Positions 14,749-21,117 of a stretch of 21,117 nucleotides of DNA are shown here, piece after piece. This stretch comes from JAIRQX01 sp031556255 (GTDB lineage Bacteria > Chrysiogenota > Deferribacteres > Deferribacterales > JAISNW01). Every line of letters begins with the position of its first letter. The first letter of the stretch is position 1. The stretch is taken from positions 1 to 21,117 of the forward strand of contig JAVBTI010000009.1 of assembly GCA_031556255.1 (NCBI GenBank). Reading direction: 5' to 3'. Under the pieces are notes generated by a model. It made no database searches. It saw only the letters and a program-made list of their open reading frames with translations, and had not been told where the DNA came from. Position numbers and translations under genes: made by a program.

Positions 14749-14765
14749 TGCAAAAGCTGTGCCAA
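14749..14765 (-). promoter_or_regulatory. Sigma-54 (RpoN) promoter of the DUF4405-type gene
   Basis: Read on the minus strand, TTGGCACAGCTTTTGCA fits the RpoN consensus TGGCAC-N5-TTGCW exactly, with GG and GC separated by 10 bases. The start of transcription would be near 14738, just before the GGAGG site (14728-14732) and ATG at 14721. An activator of the NtrC type would be needed; no such gene is in the window. Confidence 0.75.
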
Positions 14766-14805
14766 CAAAAAAAACACTTAATTAACAGAAAGTTAGCTAT
14801 GTACA

Positions 14806-17022
14806 TTATGTGCGCATTATGTCACCCAGTGTGAACTTATTGCTCACTTCTTTAGTTTTTTTCTGAACAGGGGCTGCTTCGTTTCTCTGAGCCGGAGCGC
14901 CTCCACCCATCTTCATACTCAGGCTCACCCGCCCCCGCCCTTTATCCACGGACAGTACTCTGACTTTCACCTTCTGGCCGACGGAAACAACCTCTTTAGC
15001 CGCCTTTACGAATTTATCCGCCAGTTCCGAAATATGCACAAGGCCGTCGTTTTTCAGCCCGATATCCACAAAAGCGCCGAAATCCACTACGTTTGTAATC
15101 TTTCCTTCGAGAACCATCCCTTCTGACAGTGATTCGAGATTCACAATCTCTTTCTTGAAAATTACAGACTCAACGGTATCACGCACATCTCTGTCGGGTT
15201 TTTCAAGGTTGTCTATAATATCTTTCAATGTGAACTCACCAATGCCGAGGTCGGCGGCAAGCGCGGACAGGGCGGATTTCACGGCGCCACGTACTTTGGA
15301 AGCGTTCTCCGGCGTGAGGTTGAGTTTTGAAAGTAGGCTGTGCACCGCATCATAGCTCTCCGGGTGAATGAACATGGCATCCAGCGGCTCTTTACCTTCA
15401 TATATTTTCAAAAAACCCGCACACTGGCGGTATATCCCCTCCCCAATACCGGCGATCTTCAGAAGCTCTTCACGGCAGGAGAAGCGCCCGGCCTTCTCCC
15501 TGAACAACACGATTTTTGTTGCAAGGCTGTTGTTCAGGCCGGATACATAACTTAACAGTGAAGCGCTGGCGGTGTTCAGGTTCACTCCGACGCTGTTGAC
15601 CACATCCTCAACCACCGCCTGAAGAGATTTTTCAAGCTGTTTTTTGTTCACGTCGTGCTGATACATCCCCACCCCTATGGAGCGCGGCTCGATCTTCACA
15701 AGCTCCGCCAGCGGGTCGATTACGCGGCGGGCTATGGATATAGCCCCGCGGATGGTGACATCCAGATCGGGAAACTCTTTGGCGGCCACTTCACTGGCGG
15801 AATAGACGCTCGCCCCCGCCTCGTTCACTATGGTATAGGGAACATCCAGCTTTTCTTCATCTATGATTTTAGCGACAAATTCTTCCGTCTCACGGCTGGC
15901 GGTGCCGTTACCGATAGCGATGGCATTGATTTTTTGCTTATTTATAAGCTGCACCAGCGTTTTTTTGCTGCCCGCGTAGTCGTTCTGAGGCTGGACGGGG
16001 TATATGACGCCATAATCAAGAAGCGCCCCGGTTTCATCCACCGCCGCAAACTTGCAGCCAGTACGGAAAGCCGGGTCAAGCCCCAGCACCTTCCGCCCTT
16101 TCACCGGCGGGGTCATTATTAAACTTTTAAGGTTATCTGCGAATACTCCAATGGCGCGCTCTTCCCCGACGCTTTTCAGCGCCGACCGCACCTCCAGTTC
16201 CACGCTGGAAGCAAGCATCGTTTTATACGCCCGGCTGACGGCCTTTACAGTCTGCGGGTTTGCCGCAACCCCCTTCTGACCGGCGATGGTGGTAACAGCG
16301 TTTATGCAAAGCTCTTCGTCCAATTCCACGGTGACTTTCAGCACCTCTTCCCGCTCCCCGCGGAATATGGCCATCACCCTGTGCGGCGGGATTGTGGCAA
16401 CCTTCTCGTCGAAATCATAATAATCTTCATAGGCGGTGCGCTCACCGCCTTCCCCGGCGCGGACGGATTTTATGGACGCGCTGGTCTGAAACAACTCGCG
16501 GACGCGCTGTTTGATATCAAGGTCGTGCCCGATTCGCTCTATGATTATATCACGCGCCATATTCACAGCGGTATCGGCGTCGGACACCTTGTCGTTTATA
16601 TATTTCGCAACCTCTCCATCCAGCCCGGAGAGATCCTCACGGGATGAAATATAGTCCGCCAGCGGCTCCAGCCCGGCCTCTTTTGCGATATCCGCCCTGG
16701 TTTTCTTCTTCGATTTATACGGCGCGTACAGGTCTTCCACAAAGGAAAGAGTTTCCGCGGCCAGTATCTGCGCTTTCAGCTCCGGCGTGAGTTTGCCCCG
16801 TTCATCTATCAGATTGATAACTTCAGTCTTGCGTTTTTCAAGGTTCTGGAGGTATTCGTAACGCTCCAGCACGGCGCGGATCTGGATCTCGTCCATCGCC
16901 CCCGTCTGCTCTTTGCGGTAGCGCGCGATAAAGGGCACGGTGTTACCCTCCTCAGCGAGGCGGATAAGGCTTTCAATGAAGTGGGGCTTAAAGGGAAACT
17001 CACTGCATAATCTGGCTAACAT
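14806..17022 (-). CDS. tex: Tex-family RNA-binding transcription accessory protein
   Basis: This 738-residue cytosolic protein is full length for Tex. The N-terminal helical region contains VPFIARYRKEQTG (29-41). The YqgF/RNase-H-like domain (from about 315, GLDPAFRTG) is followed by helix-hairpin-helix repeats (VNLNTASASLLSYVSGL and FSCREELLKIAGIG). The S1 RNA-binding domain (about 635-704, ITNVVDFGAFVDIGLKNDGL) precedes a short basic tail. Tex binds nucleic acid and influences gene expression and stress tolerance in several bacteria; its exact role is unsettled. A GGAAGG site lies about 10 bases before the ATG. The promoter appears to overlap the terminator of the chemoreceptor gene upstream on the same strand. 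Confidence 0.96.
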   Translation of the reverse strand: MLARLCSEFPFKPHFIESLIRLAEEGNTVPFIARYRKEQTGAMDEIQIRAVLERYEYLQNLEKRKTEVINLIDERGKLTPELKAQILAAETLSFVEDLYAPYKSKKKTRADIAKEAGLEPLADYISSREDLSGLDGEVAKYINDKVSDADTAVNMARDIIIERIGHDLDIKQRVRELFQTSASIKSVRAGEGGERTAYEDYYDFDEKVATIPPHRVMAIFRGEREEVLKVTVELDEELCINAVTTIAGQKGVAANPQTVKAVSRAYKTMLASSVELEVRSALKSVGEERAIGVFADNLKSLIMTPPVKGRKVLGLDPAFRTGCKFAAVDETGALLDYGVIYPVQPQNDYAGSKKTLVQLINKQKINAIAIGNGTASRETEEFVAKIIDEEKLDVPYTIVNEAGASVYSASEVAAKEFPDLDVTIRGAISIARRVIDPLAELVKIEPRSIGVGMYQHDVNKKQLEKSLQAVVEDVVNSVGVNLNTASASLLSYVSGLNNSLATKIVLFREKAGRFSCREELLKIAGIGEGIYRQCAGFLKIYEGKEPLDAMFIHPESYDAVHSLLSKLNLTPENASKVRGAVKSALSALAADLGIGEFTLKDIIDNLEKPDRDVRDTVESVIFKKEIVNLESLSEGMVLEGKITNVVDFGAFVDIGLKNDGLVHISELADKFVKAAKEVVSVGQKVKVRVLSVDKGRGRVSLSMKMGGGAPAQRNEAAPVQKKTKEVSNKFTLGDIMRT

Positions 17023-17052
17023 TCAATAACACCTTCCTTATTTGAAGTGCGT

Positions 17053-17080
17053 ATTGTACAGAAAAAACCCCACCGCGCAA
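17053..17080 (-). promoter_or_regulatory. Candidate sigma-70 promoter of tex
   Basis: On the minus strand TTGCGC (17080-17075) is followed after 16 bases by TACAAT (17058-17053), giving a start near 17046 and a leader of about 24 bases. The -35 box lies in the loop of the preceding terminator hairpin. Confidence 0.45.
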
Positions 17081-17090
17081 GGGGTGTTTT
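17061..17090 (-). terminator. Rho-independent terminator of the chemoreceptor gene
   Basis: On the minus strand ACCCC (17085-17081) pairs with GGGGT (17071-17067) around a 9-base loop, followed by a run of T (to 17062). It lies shortly after the chemoreceptor stop at 17109. The stem is short but GC-rich. Confidence 0.7.
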
Positions 17091-17108
17091 ATATAACCGC
17101 GCCGGCTG

Positions 17109-18419
17109 TCAGTTCTTTTCCAAAACAGCCACCAGTTGATCCACTTCTGTCAGAACCGACGCACTCTTCTCTTTCAGCATGCTGTCTATAAGCGAAAACA
17201 CCTCTGCGCTGGCGGCATTCAGCGTCTGCAAGTTTGCCGCTATATCAGCGTCCTTCCCGACCAATGCCGCCAAAGAATTACCGTAAGACGCTACATGGTT
17301 TGCAGATGAATGCACAGTGGCATGCGGTTTTTCAATTTTGATAAAGGAAGGCGTTTTACTGAACTCCTGCCGCCCAAGCCCGGTATCGTACCATTTGCCC
17401 AGCCTGCAATTATGATGGTCCACGCTGTTAAAATTCCCCGACTCGATGGAAGGGTTGATGTAATTATAAAGATTATGAACGAACACTGCATGGTCCGTTT
17501 TGGCCAGGTTCCCGAAGAGGGCGTTTGTGACTAACCTGACGAATTTCGAAATGCGCACCGCGTTCTCTTTCTGCGATAATCCCATGTTCGCGATTGCGAA
17601 GATGGCTTCGGTTGCGTCCTTTATGAAGTCAGACAGAGTGTGTGTGTTTTTATCAATATCTGAAGCCACTTTAGATATATTATCCACTATTTTTATTATA
17701 TCCTGGCTTGCGACATTGGTACGTTCAGCAAGCTTGCGCACTTCATCCGCCACAACGGCGAACCCCCGCCCCGCCTCGCCGGCCCGGGCCGCTTCAATGG
17801 ACGCGTTCAGCGCGAGAAGATTGGTCTGGTCGGCCACATCTTTGATAAGTCCGGCCATATTCGTGATGCGCCCGCTGTATTCATTCAGAGACGCCGTCTT
17901 GCCAAGGGCGCTTTTTGCCATCTTATCCAGTTCGTCAATGTCCCCGGAAACTGTTTTCATTTTGCGCATGGTGTTTACAGTATCCGACAAAATAGTATCT
18001 ATGCCGTCTTTCAGCGGCCTTATATCGTTCACAACCCCGCTGAGAAACTCCTGCGTATCTTTAAAGGAAGCCGATACCGCCACCAAATGTTCGTTTACTC
18101 TTCGTTCAATAGACAGGGGCAGGGCACTTACGGCTTCAAGAATGTACCCGGTGTACCCGTCGCTCAGCGGCTTTTTCTTTACTTTAAAAAGTTTACTGTC
18201 AACGGTTATATGCCGGTTTTCATTTTCGTCCAAAAATTCTTTATTACACAATATGTCAGCCTGCCGGCCGGCGCCGGACAAAACACACTCACCGCCTTTG
18301 AATACAACATACACGCAGTCGTCCATAAGCTCGCCGAGAGCCTTAAGCAAAGCGGTATCAACGGACTCCTTAACTTCAACACAACGGGCACCAGGCTTGC
18401 TTTTTCTCAACCCGAACAT
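17109..18419 (-). CDS. Soluble chemoreceptor with C-terminal CZB zinc-binding domain
   Basis: The protein has 436 residues from ATG 18419, chosen because GGGAGG (18425-18430) sits five bases before it. It has no transmembrane segment. Residues about 20-100 look PAS-like. The MCP signalling hairpin has its CheA/CheW-contacting tip at 194-234 (QTNLLALNASIEAARAGE). The C-terminal CZB domain carries the zinc-ligand pattern H310 (DHAVF), C338 in HHNCRLGKWY, H366 and H370 (PHATVH). CZB chemoreceptors sense zinc, or oxidants such as hypochlorite through the zinc-bound cysteine; TlpD of Helicobacter is a cytosolic example. No CheR-docking pentapeptide is evident at the C-terminus. It should signal to Che proteins encoded elsewhere. 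Confidence 0.92.
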   Translation of the reverse strand: MFGLRKSKPGARCVEVKESVDTALLKALGELMDDCVYVVFKGGECVLSGAGRQADILCNKEFLDENENRHITVDSKLFKVKKKPLSDGYTGYILEAVSALPLSIERRVNEHLVAVSASFKDTQEFLSGVVNDIRPLKDGIDTILSDTVNTMRKMKTVSGDIDELDKMAKSALGKTASLNEYSGRITNMAGLIKDVADQTNLLALNASIEAARAGEAGRGFAVVADEVRKLAERTNVASQDIIKIVDNISKVASDIDKNTHTLSDFIKDATEAIFAIANMGLSQKENAVRISKFVRLVTNALFGNLAKTDHAVFVHNLYNYINPSIESGNFNSVDHHNCRLGKWYDTGLGRQEFSKTPSFIKIEKPHATVHSSANHVASYGNSLAALVGKDADIAANLQTLNAASAEVFSLIDSMLKEKSASVLTEVDQLVAVLEKN

Positions 18420-18452
18420 AATACCTCCCTTTTCAGAAATTAAGAGAAACAA

Positions 18453-18481
18453 GATATATATTAACTATCAATAAATATCAA
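18453..18481 (-). promoter_or_regulatory. Sigma-70 promoter of the chemoreceptor gene
   Basis: On the minus strand TTGATA (18481-18476) is separated by 17 bases from TATATC (18458-18453). Transcription would start near 18446, 27 bases before the ATG at 18419. Confidence 0.55.
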
Positions 18482-18620
18482 CAAGATAATCTAGCACTAA
18501 ACTATTGTACTGCCTGAGCTATTCACTCAATAATCTCTCAGCATGTGAACAACAATGATTTTATTGAAGTCTAGGCCGCCCGTATAAGTTGCATCAGTCA
18601 TCAGGCAAGGCGGGGCGACA

Positions 18621-18649
18621 TTGACTTTCCGCGCCATAGTCTGTATGAT
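18621..18649 (+). promoter_or_regulatory. Sigma-70 promoter of the Trm112-nnrD-tsaE operon
   Basis: TTGACT (18621-18626) is followed after exactly 17 bases by TATGAT (18644-18649). The start would be near 18656, giving a 40-base leader before the ATG at 18696. The TTG of the -35 box also begins an open frame, but it is not a start codon. Confidence 0.75.
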
Positions 18650-18695
18650 TGCAGGAACAGAAGTAGATGGAGGGAAATTGATTTATGGAGCTTTC

Positions 18696-18872
18696 ATGCT
18701 GAAGGTACCGAAAGAGCTGATGGACGTGCTCGTCTGTCCCAAATGCCAGGGAAAAGTTGAACTGAACGAAGAGCGCGGCGGCATAGTATGCAAAAAGTGC
18801 AAACTGGTTTATCCCGTGACGGAAGATATACCCGTGATGCTTATAGACTCGGCAAAACCTATCGAAGAATAG
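18696..18872 (+). CDS. Trm112-family small zinc protein (YcaR-like)
   Basis: The protein has 58 residues from ATG 18696, with GGAG at 18687-18690 five bases before it. The order LMDVLVCPKCQGKVEL, then C32-x2-C35 and LVYPVTEDIPVMLIDSA, is the Trm112/YcaR zinc-binding fold (C14, C17, C32, C35). In eukaryotes and archaea Trm112 activates methyltransferases that modify tRNA, rRNA and release factor. Bacterial homologues are common but mostly unassigned. Its stop overlaps the ribosome site of nnrD. The bacterial role remains unknown; an accessory to a methyltransferase encoded elsewhere is a reasonable guess. Confidence 0.88.
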   Translation: MLKVPKELMDVLVCPKCQGKVELNEERGGIVCKKCKLVYPVTEDIPVMLIDSAKPIEE

Positions 18873-18881
18873 GAGTAATTC

Positions 18882-20375
18882 ATGGAGATCCTGACTGCGG
18901 CGCAGATTAAAGCGGTTGAAGAGACGGTTATCAGCGAAACAGGCATTCCCGCTATCGTCTTGATGGAGCGTGCCGGACTGGCGGTATTCGGCGAGTGTGC
19001 TGAGCGCATAACCCCGGACGCGAAAATACTCATACTCGCTGGCAGGGGCAATAACGGCGGCGACGGGCTTGTTACTGCACGCCTCTTCCATAACGCCGGG
19101 TTCGACGTCACTGTCATGATGCCCGCCGGCAAAACCGCCCTGTCGAAACAGACCGGCCAGCAAAAGAATATACTGCGCAACAGCGGGGTAAAAATCCAGG
19201 AAATATCCCAGAAACGGGTTCTCCCGTCAATGGACGGATATGATCTCATAATAGACGCTCTTTTGGGCACCGGGCTGAATCGCCCCGCGGACGAATTTCT
19301 ATCCGGGATAATAAACGCCGCCAATCGCGCCTCAGCCTGGAAGGTAGCGGTGGACATCCCCAGCGGGCTTGACGCCTCTTCATGCAACATCATCGGCGAA
19401 ACCTTCCTGGCCGATCTCACGGTCACATTCTGCCGTCCGAAAGTACCCCACCATCTGCACCCCGCCAAAGCGTTCTGCGGAGAGGTCGTCACCGCCGATA
19501 TAGGCATAGCCGACGCGTCAGTGGAGAAGGTGAAGGCCGCCCTGCACTTCCTGACGGAACGTAACACACCGCCCATGCCGGAAAGGGAGATATATGGACA
19601 TAAGGGGAATTACGGTCATGCTGTTATTATAGGCGGTTCCGCCGGAAAATACGGGGCGGCGGTCATGTCGTCGCTGGCGGCGCTGCGGGGGGGCGCGGGA
19701 CTTGTAACCTGCGCTTTGCCGAATCTCTCCCCCCTCAGCGCATGGCCGGAACTCATGGGGTTTCACAGCGGGGACAAGCCCTCCTTCACGCCGGCAGACG
19801 CCGACGCCGTGACGGAGTTCTGCCGGAGCAAATCCGCCGCAGCAATAGGGCCGGGGTTGTCACGCACTCCGGAATGCCTGGAGTTTGCGCAAAAAATTAT
19901 TAAATCCACGGAAATACCGCTGGTTATAGACGCCGACGCTCTTTTCGCGCTGGACGCGGAAACCCTTAAAATTCTTGGAAACCGGGCGGTGTTGACTCCG
20001 CACATAGGTGAATTCGCACACATGCTGGGTGTAAATAAATCCACAGTGGAGCAAGACAAGCTTGCCCTGGCCGGGGAGTGCGCACGCAAAAACAAAATAT
20101 ATCTTATCTTAAAAAGCTCGGAAACCATAATTTCCACGCCGGACGGACAACAGTATGTATCCGTCTGGGGCACTCCCGCACTATCCAAAGGAGGGAGCGG
20201 CGATATTCTGACCGGAATATTGACGGCGCTTCTCGCGCAGGGATATCACATGGCCGACGCCTGCAAACTGGCCTGCCGCATCCAGGGGGAAGCCGCCCGC
20301 ACGGCACAGAAAACCCGGAACGCCTTCGCCGTAAGCCCTACAGATATTCTAAACTCTATAGGTACGCTGTTCTGA
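18882..20375 (+). CDS. nnrD: Bifunctional NAD(P)HX epimerase / ADP-dependent dehydratase
   Basis: This 497-residue fused repair enzyme restores damaged NAD(P)H hydrates. The N-terminal YjeF/NnrE epimerase domain (about 1-215) contains AGRGNNGGDGL (53-63). The C-terminal ADP-dependent dehydratase, a ribokinase-like fold (about 230-497), contains GHKGNYGHAVIIGGSAG, TPHIGEF and the catalytic KGGSGD (436-441, D441). Full length for the bacterial fusion. AGGAG (18871-18875) overlaps the preceding stop, six bases before the ATG. Its stop overlaps the tsaE start in TGATG, so both are translated in coupled fashion. The nnrD-tsaE pairing is common in bacteria. Confidence 0.97.
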   Translation: MEILTAAQIKAVEETVISETGIPAIVLMERAGLAVFGECAERITPDAKILILAGRGNNGGDGLVTARLFHNAGFDVTVMMPAGKTALSKQTGQQKNILRNSGVKIQEISQKRVLPSMDGYDLIIDALLGTGLNRPADEFLSGIINAANRASAWKVAVDIPSGLDASSCNIIGETFLADLTVTFCRPKVPHHLHPAKAFCGEVVTADIGIADASVEKVKAALHFLTERNTPPMPEREIYGHKGNYGHAVIIGGSAGKYGAAVMSSLAALRGGAGLVTCALPNLSPLSAWPELMGFHSGDKPSFTPADADAVTEFCRSKSAAAIGPGLSRTPECLEFAQKIIKSTEIPLVIDADALFALDAETLKILGNRAVLTPHIGEFAHMLGVNKSTVEQDKLALAGECARKNKIYLILKSSETIISTPDGQQYVSVWGTPALSKGGSGDILTGILTALLAQGYHMADACKLACRIQGEAARTAQKTRNAFAVSPTDILNSIGTLF

Positions 20376-20794
20376 TGCCCCGCTATACCTTCGATAATAT
20401 GGCGGAAGCAAAAGCTGCGGAAACGCTCTGGCCGCTCGTCAAAGAGAGCCGCTACATCCTTCTGACCGGCGAACTGGGCAGCGGCAAAACCACGCTCGTA
20501 AGAAATATAGCCCGTATGCTGGGCGTTTCAGATATTGTGGCAAGCCCGACATTTTCCATACATAATACCTATACTTCCGGTGTGCTCACCATACTCCACT
20601 CCGACCTGTACCGTCTGAAATCAACCGTCGAGCTTGAACAGACGGGTTTTTTTGAACTCATCGAATCGGCGGGTTATGTGTTTATTGAGTGGGCGGATCT
20701 TTTTAATATAAAAGATATGCTTGAAAGGTACGCTGAAATCCGTATAATAAAAACCAGCGAAACGGCAAGACGGTACGAGGTTGAGACAAAATAA
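20375..20794 (+). CDS. tsaE: tRNA t6A biosynthesis ATPase TsaE
   Basis: This 139-residue cytosolic P-loop ATPase is needed with TsaB, TsaC and TsaD for threonylcarbamoyl-adenosine at tRNA A37. Motifs are the Walker A GELGSGKTT (32-40), the SPTFSIHNTY segment, HSDLYRL and the IEWADLF segment, all in the usual order and spacing. The ATG at 20375 shares its A with the nnrD TGA stop and no separate ribosome site is needed. The reading frame is open far upstream, but that part is antisense-like sequence inside nnrD and was excluded. The next gene overlaps its stop in TAATG. Confidence 0.95.
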   Translation: MPRYTFDNMAEAKAAETLWPLVKESRYILLTGELGSGKTTLVRNIARMLGVSDIVASPTFSIHNTYTSGVLTILHSDLYRLKSTVELEQTGFFELIESAGYVFIEWADLFNIKDMLERYAEIRIIKTSETARRYEVETK

Positions 20795-21021
20795 TGGACA
20801 TACGCCAGCGCCAGCTTATCGGCCTTAAAAACAACCTTGAAAATATTGAACTCTACCTTAAAGAGATAGAGCAGACGCTTGATATCCTTGATACAAGCCC
20901 TGATTTACAGGTACAAAGCGAATGCAGGCTGCGGCTTGCACAGATTCAGCAGCATATTTTTTCCATAAGCTGCTCCCTGTCGGAGCCGGAGACAGGAAAA
21001 ACCCAAAAGTTAACATCCTGA
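20794..21021 (+). CDS. Small helical protein, probable coiled coil, unknown function
   Basis: This 75-residue protein is not recognised. It is predicted almost entirely helical: LKNNLENIELYLKEIEQTL and LRLAQIQQHIFSISCSL have hydrophobic residues at heptad-like positions, followed by a short polar tail. There is no signal peptide or metal motif. Its ATG overlaps the tsaE stop by one base (TAATG), which strongly supports real, coupled translation in the repair/t6A operon. No terminator with a T run follows in the remaining 96 bases. That stretch holds a perfect 12-bp palindrome, GATCCGCGGATC (21022-21033), immediately after the stop. The window ends with AAAGGAA, a possible ribosome site for a further gene. 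Confidence 0.7.
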   Translation: MDIRQRQLIGLKNNLENIELYLKEIEQTLDILDTSPDLQVQSECRLRLAQIQQHIFSISCSLSEPETGKTQKLTS

Positions 21022-21117
21022 GATCCGCGGATCCGCGTAATTGCCCGATCATCCTATTGAATAATTCCGCCGGTAATGCTATTCTTTAAAGTTAAATATT
21101 AAGTCAATTAAAAGGAA

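Noticed and set aside
18420..18452. Longer start for the chemoreceptor at 18452
   Set aside because: The added residues are translated from the GGGAGG ribosome site and leader; the ATG at 18419 has ideal spacing.
17500..18474. Long open frame of 324 codons antisense to the chemoreceptor gene
   Set aside because: Its composition mirrors the coding strand of the chemoreceptor, which has clear domains; no ribosome site or family match.
18621..18695. TTG start at 18621 for the Trm112-like protein
   Set aside because: This TTG is the first half of a TTGACT -35 box with a TATGAT at 17-base spacing; the ATG at 18696 has a ribosome site and matches the family N-terminus.
18809..19576. 255-codon open frame antisense to nnrD
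   Set aside because: Shadow of a strongly recognised gene with high codon bias; no domain seen.
20078..20374. Long N-terminal extension of TsaE inside nnrD
   Set aside because: The extension is the alternate frame of nnrD codons and has no fold; TsaE starts at the TGATG overlap.

Overview
The window is chromosomal DNA from a motile, respiring Gram-negative bacterium. Evidence for this is a lipobox lipoprotein, a Tat-exported molybdoenzyme, a flagellar rod-type protein, a cytosolic chemoreceptor and sigma-54-type promoters. The gene set (stand-alone methylmalonyl-CoA mutase catalytic chain, DMSO-reductase-family enzyme, CZB chemoreceptor) would fit Deferribacterota such as Geovibrio or Seleniivibrio, but this is an inference from gene content, not an alignment. 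I see no rRNA, tRNA, CRISPR array, transposase or prophage gene.

Layout. (1) 1-2835: an HTH/zinc-ribbon protein behind a sigma-54-like promoter, then a lipid (diacylglycerol-type) kinase on the minus strand. A free-standing Hpt phosphotransfer protein follows, convergent with a membrane-anchored lytic-transglycosylase-like protein that has lost its catalytic glutamate. (2) 2836-4476: methylmalonyl-CoA mutase catalytic chain with a clear sigma-70 promoter. (3) 10735-4518, minus strand: a five-gene run of MFS transporter, ClbS/DinB-fold protein, MocR-type regulator, Tat-exported molybdopterin oxidoreductase and four-cluster ferredoxin subunit. The regulator's aminotransferase domain lacks the PLP lysine. 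(4) 10799-13262: a tiny lipoprotein, a DEAD-box RNA helicase and a CoA-binding (YccU-type) protein. (5) 13377-14721: a small orphan flagellar rod-type protein, a cluster of REP-like palindromes, and a three-helix DUF4405-type membrane protein behind a near-perfect sigma-54 promoter. (6) 14806-18419, minus strand: Tex and a soluble CZB-domain chemoreceptor. (7) 18621-21021: a tightly coupled plus-strand operon of a Trm112-like zinc protein, bifunctional NAD(P)HX repair enzyme (NnrE-NnrD), TsaE and a small helical protein.

How they fit together. Region 3 reads as an accessory respiratory or detoxification locus in which an MFS pump, a ClbS-fold protein and a degenerate MocR regulator precede a two-subunit periplasmic reductase with no membrane anchor or chaperone gene nearby. 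Region 7 is housekeeping: metabolite repair and tRNA t6A synthesis. No single cluster can be proved to be a new system from sequence alone. The strongest leads are the lysine-less MocR protein with its neighbours, the two sigma-54-type promoters driving unstudied genes, and the catalytically dead transglycosylase-like protein beside an orphan Hpt protein.
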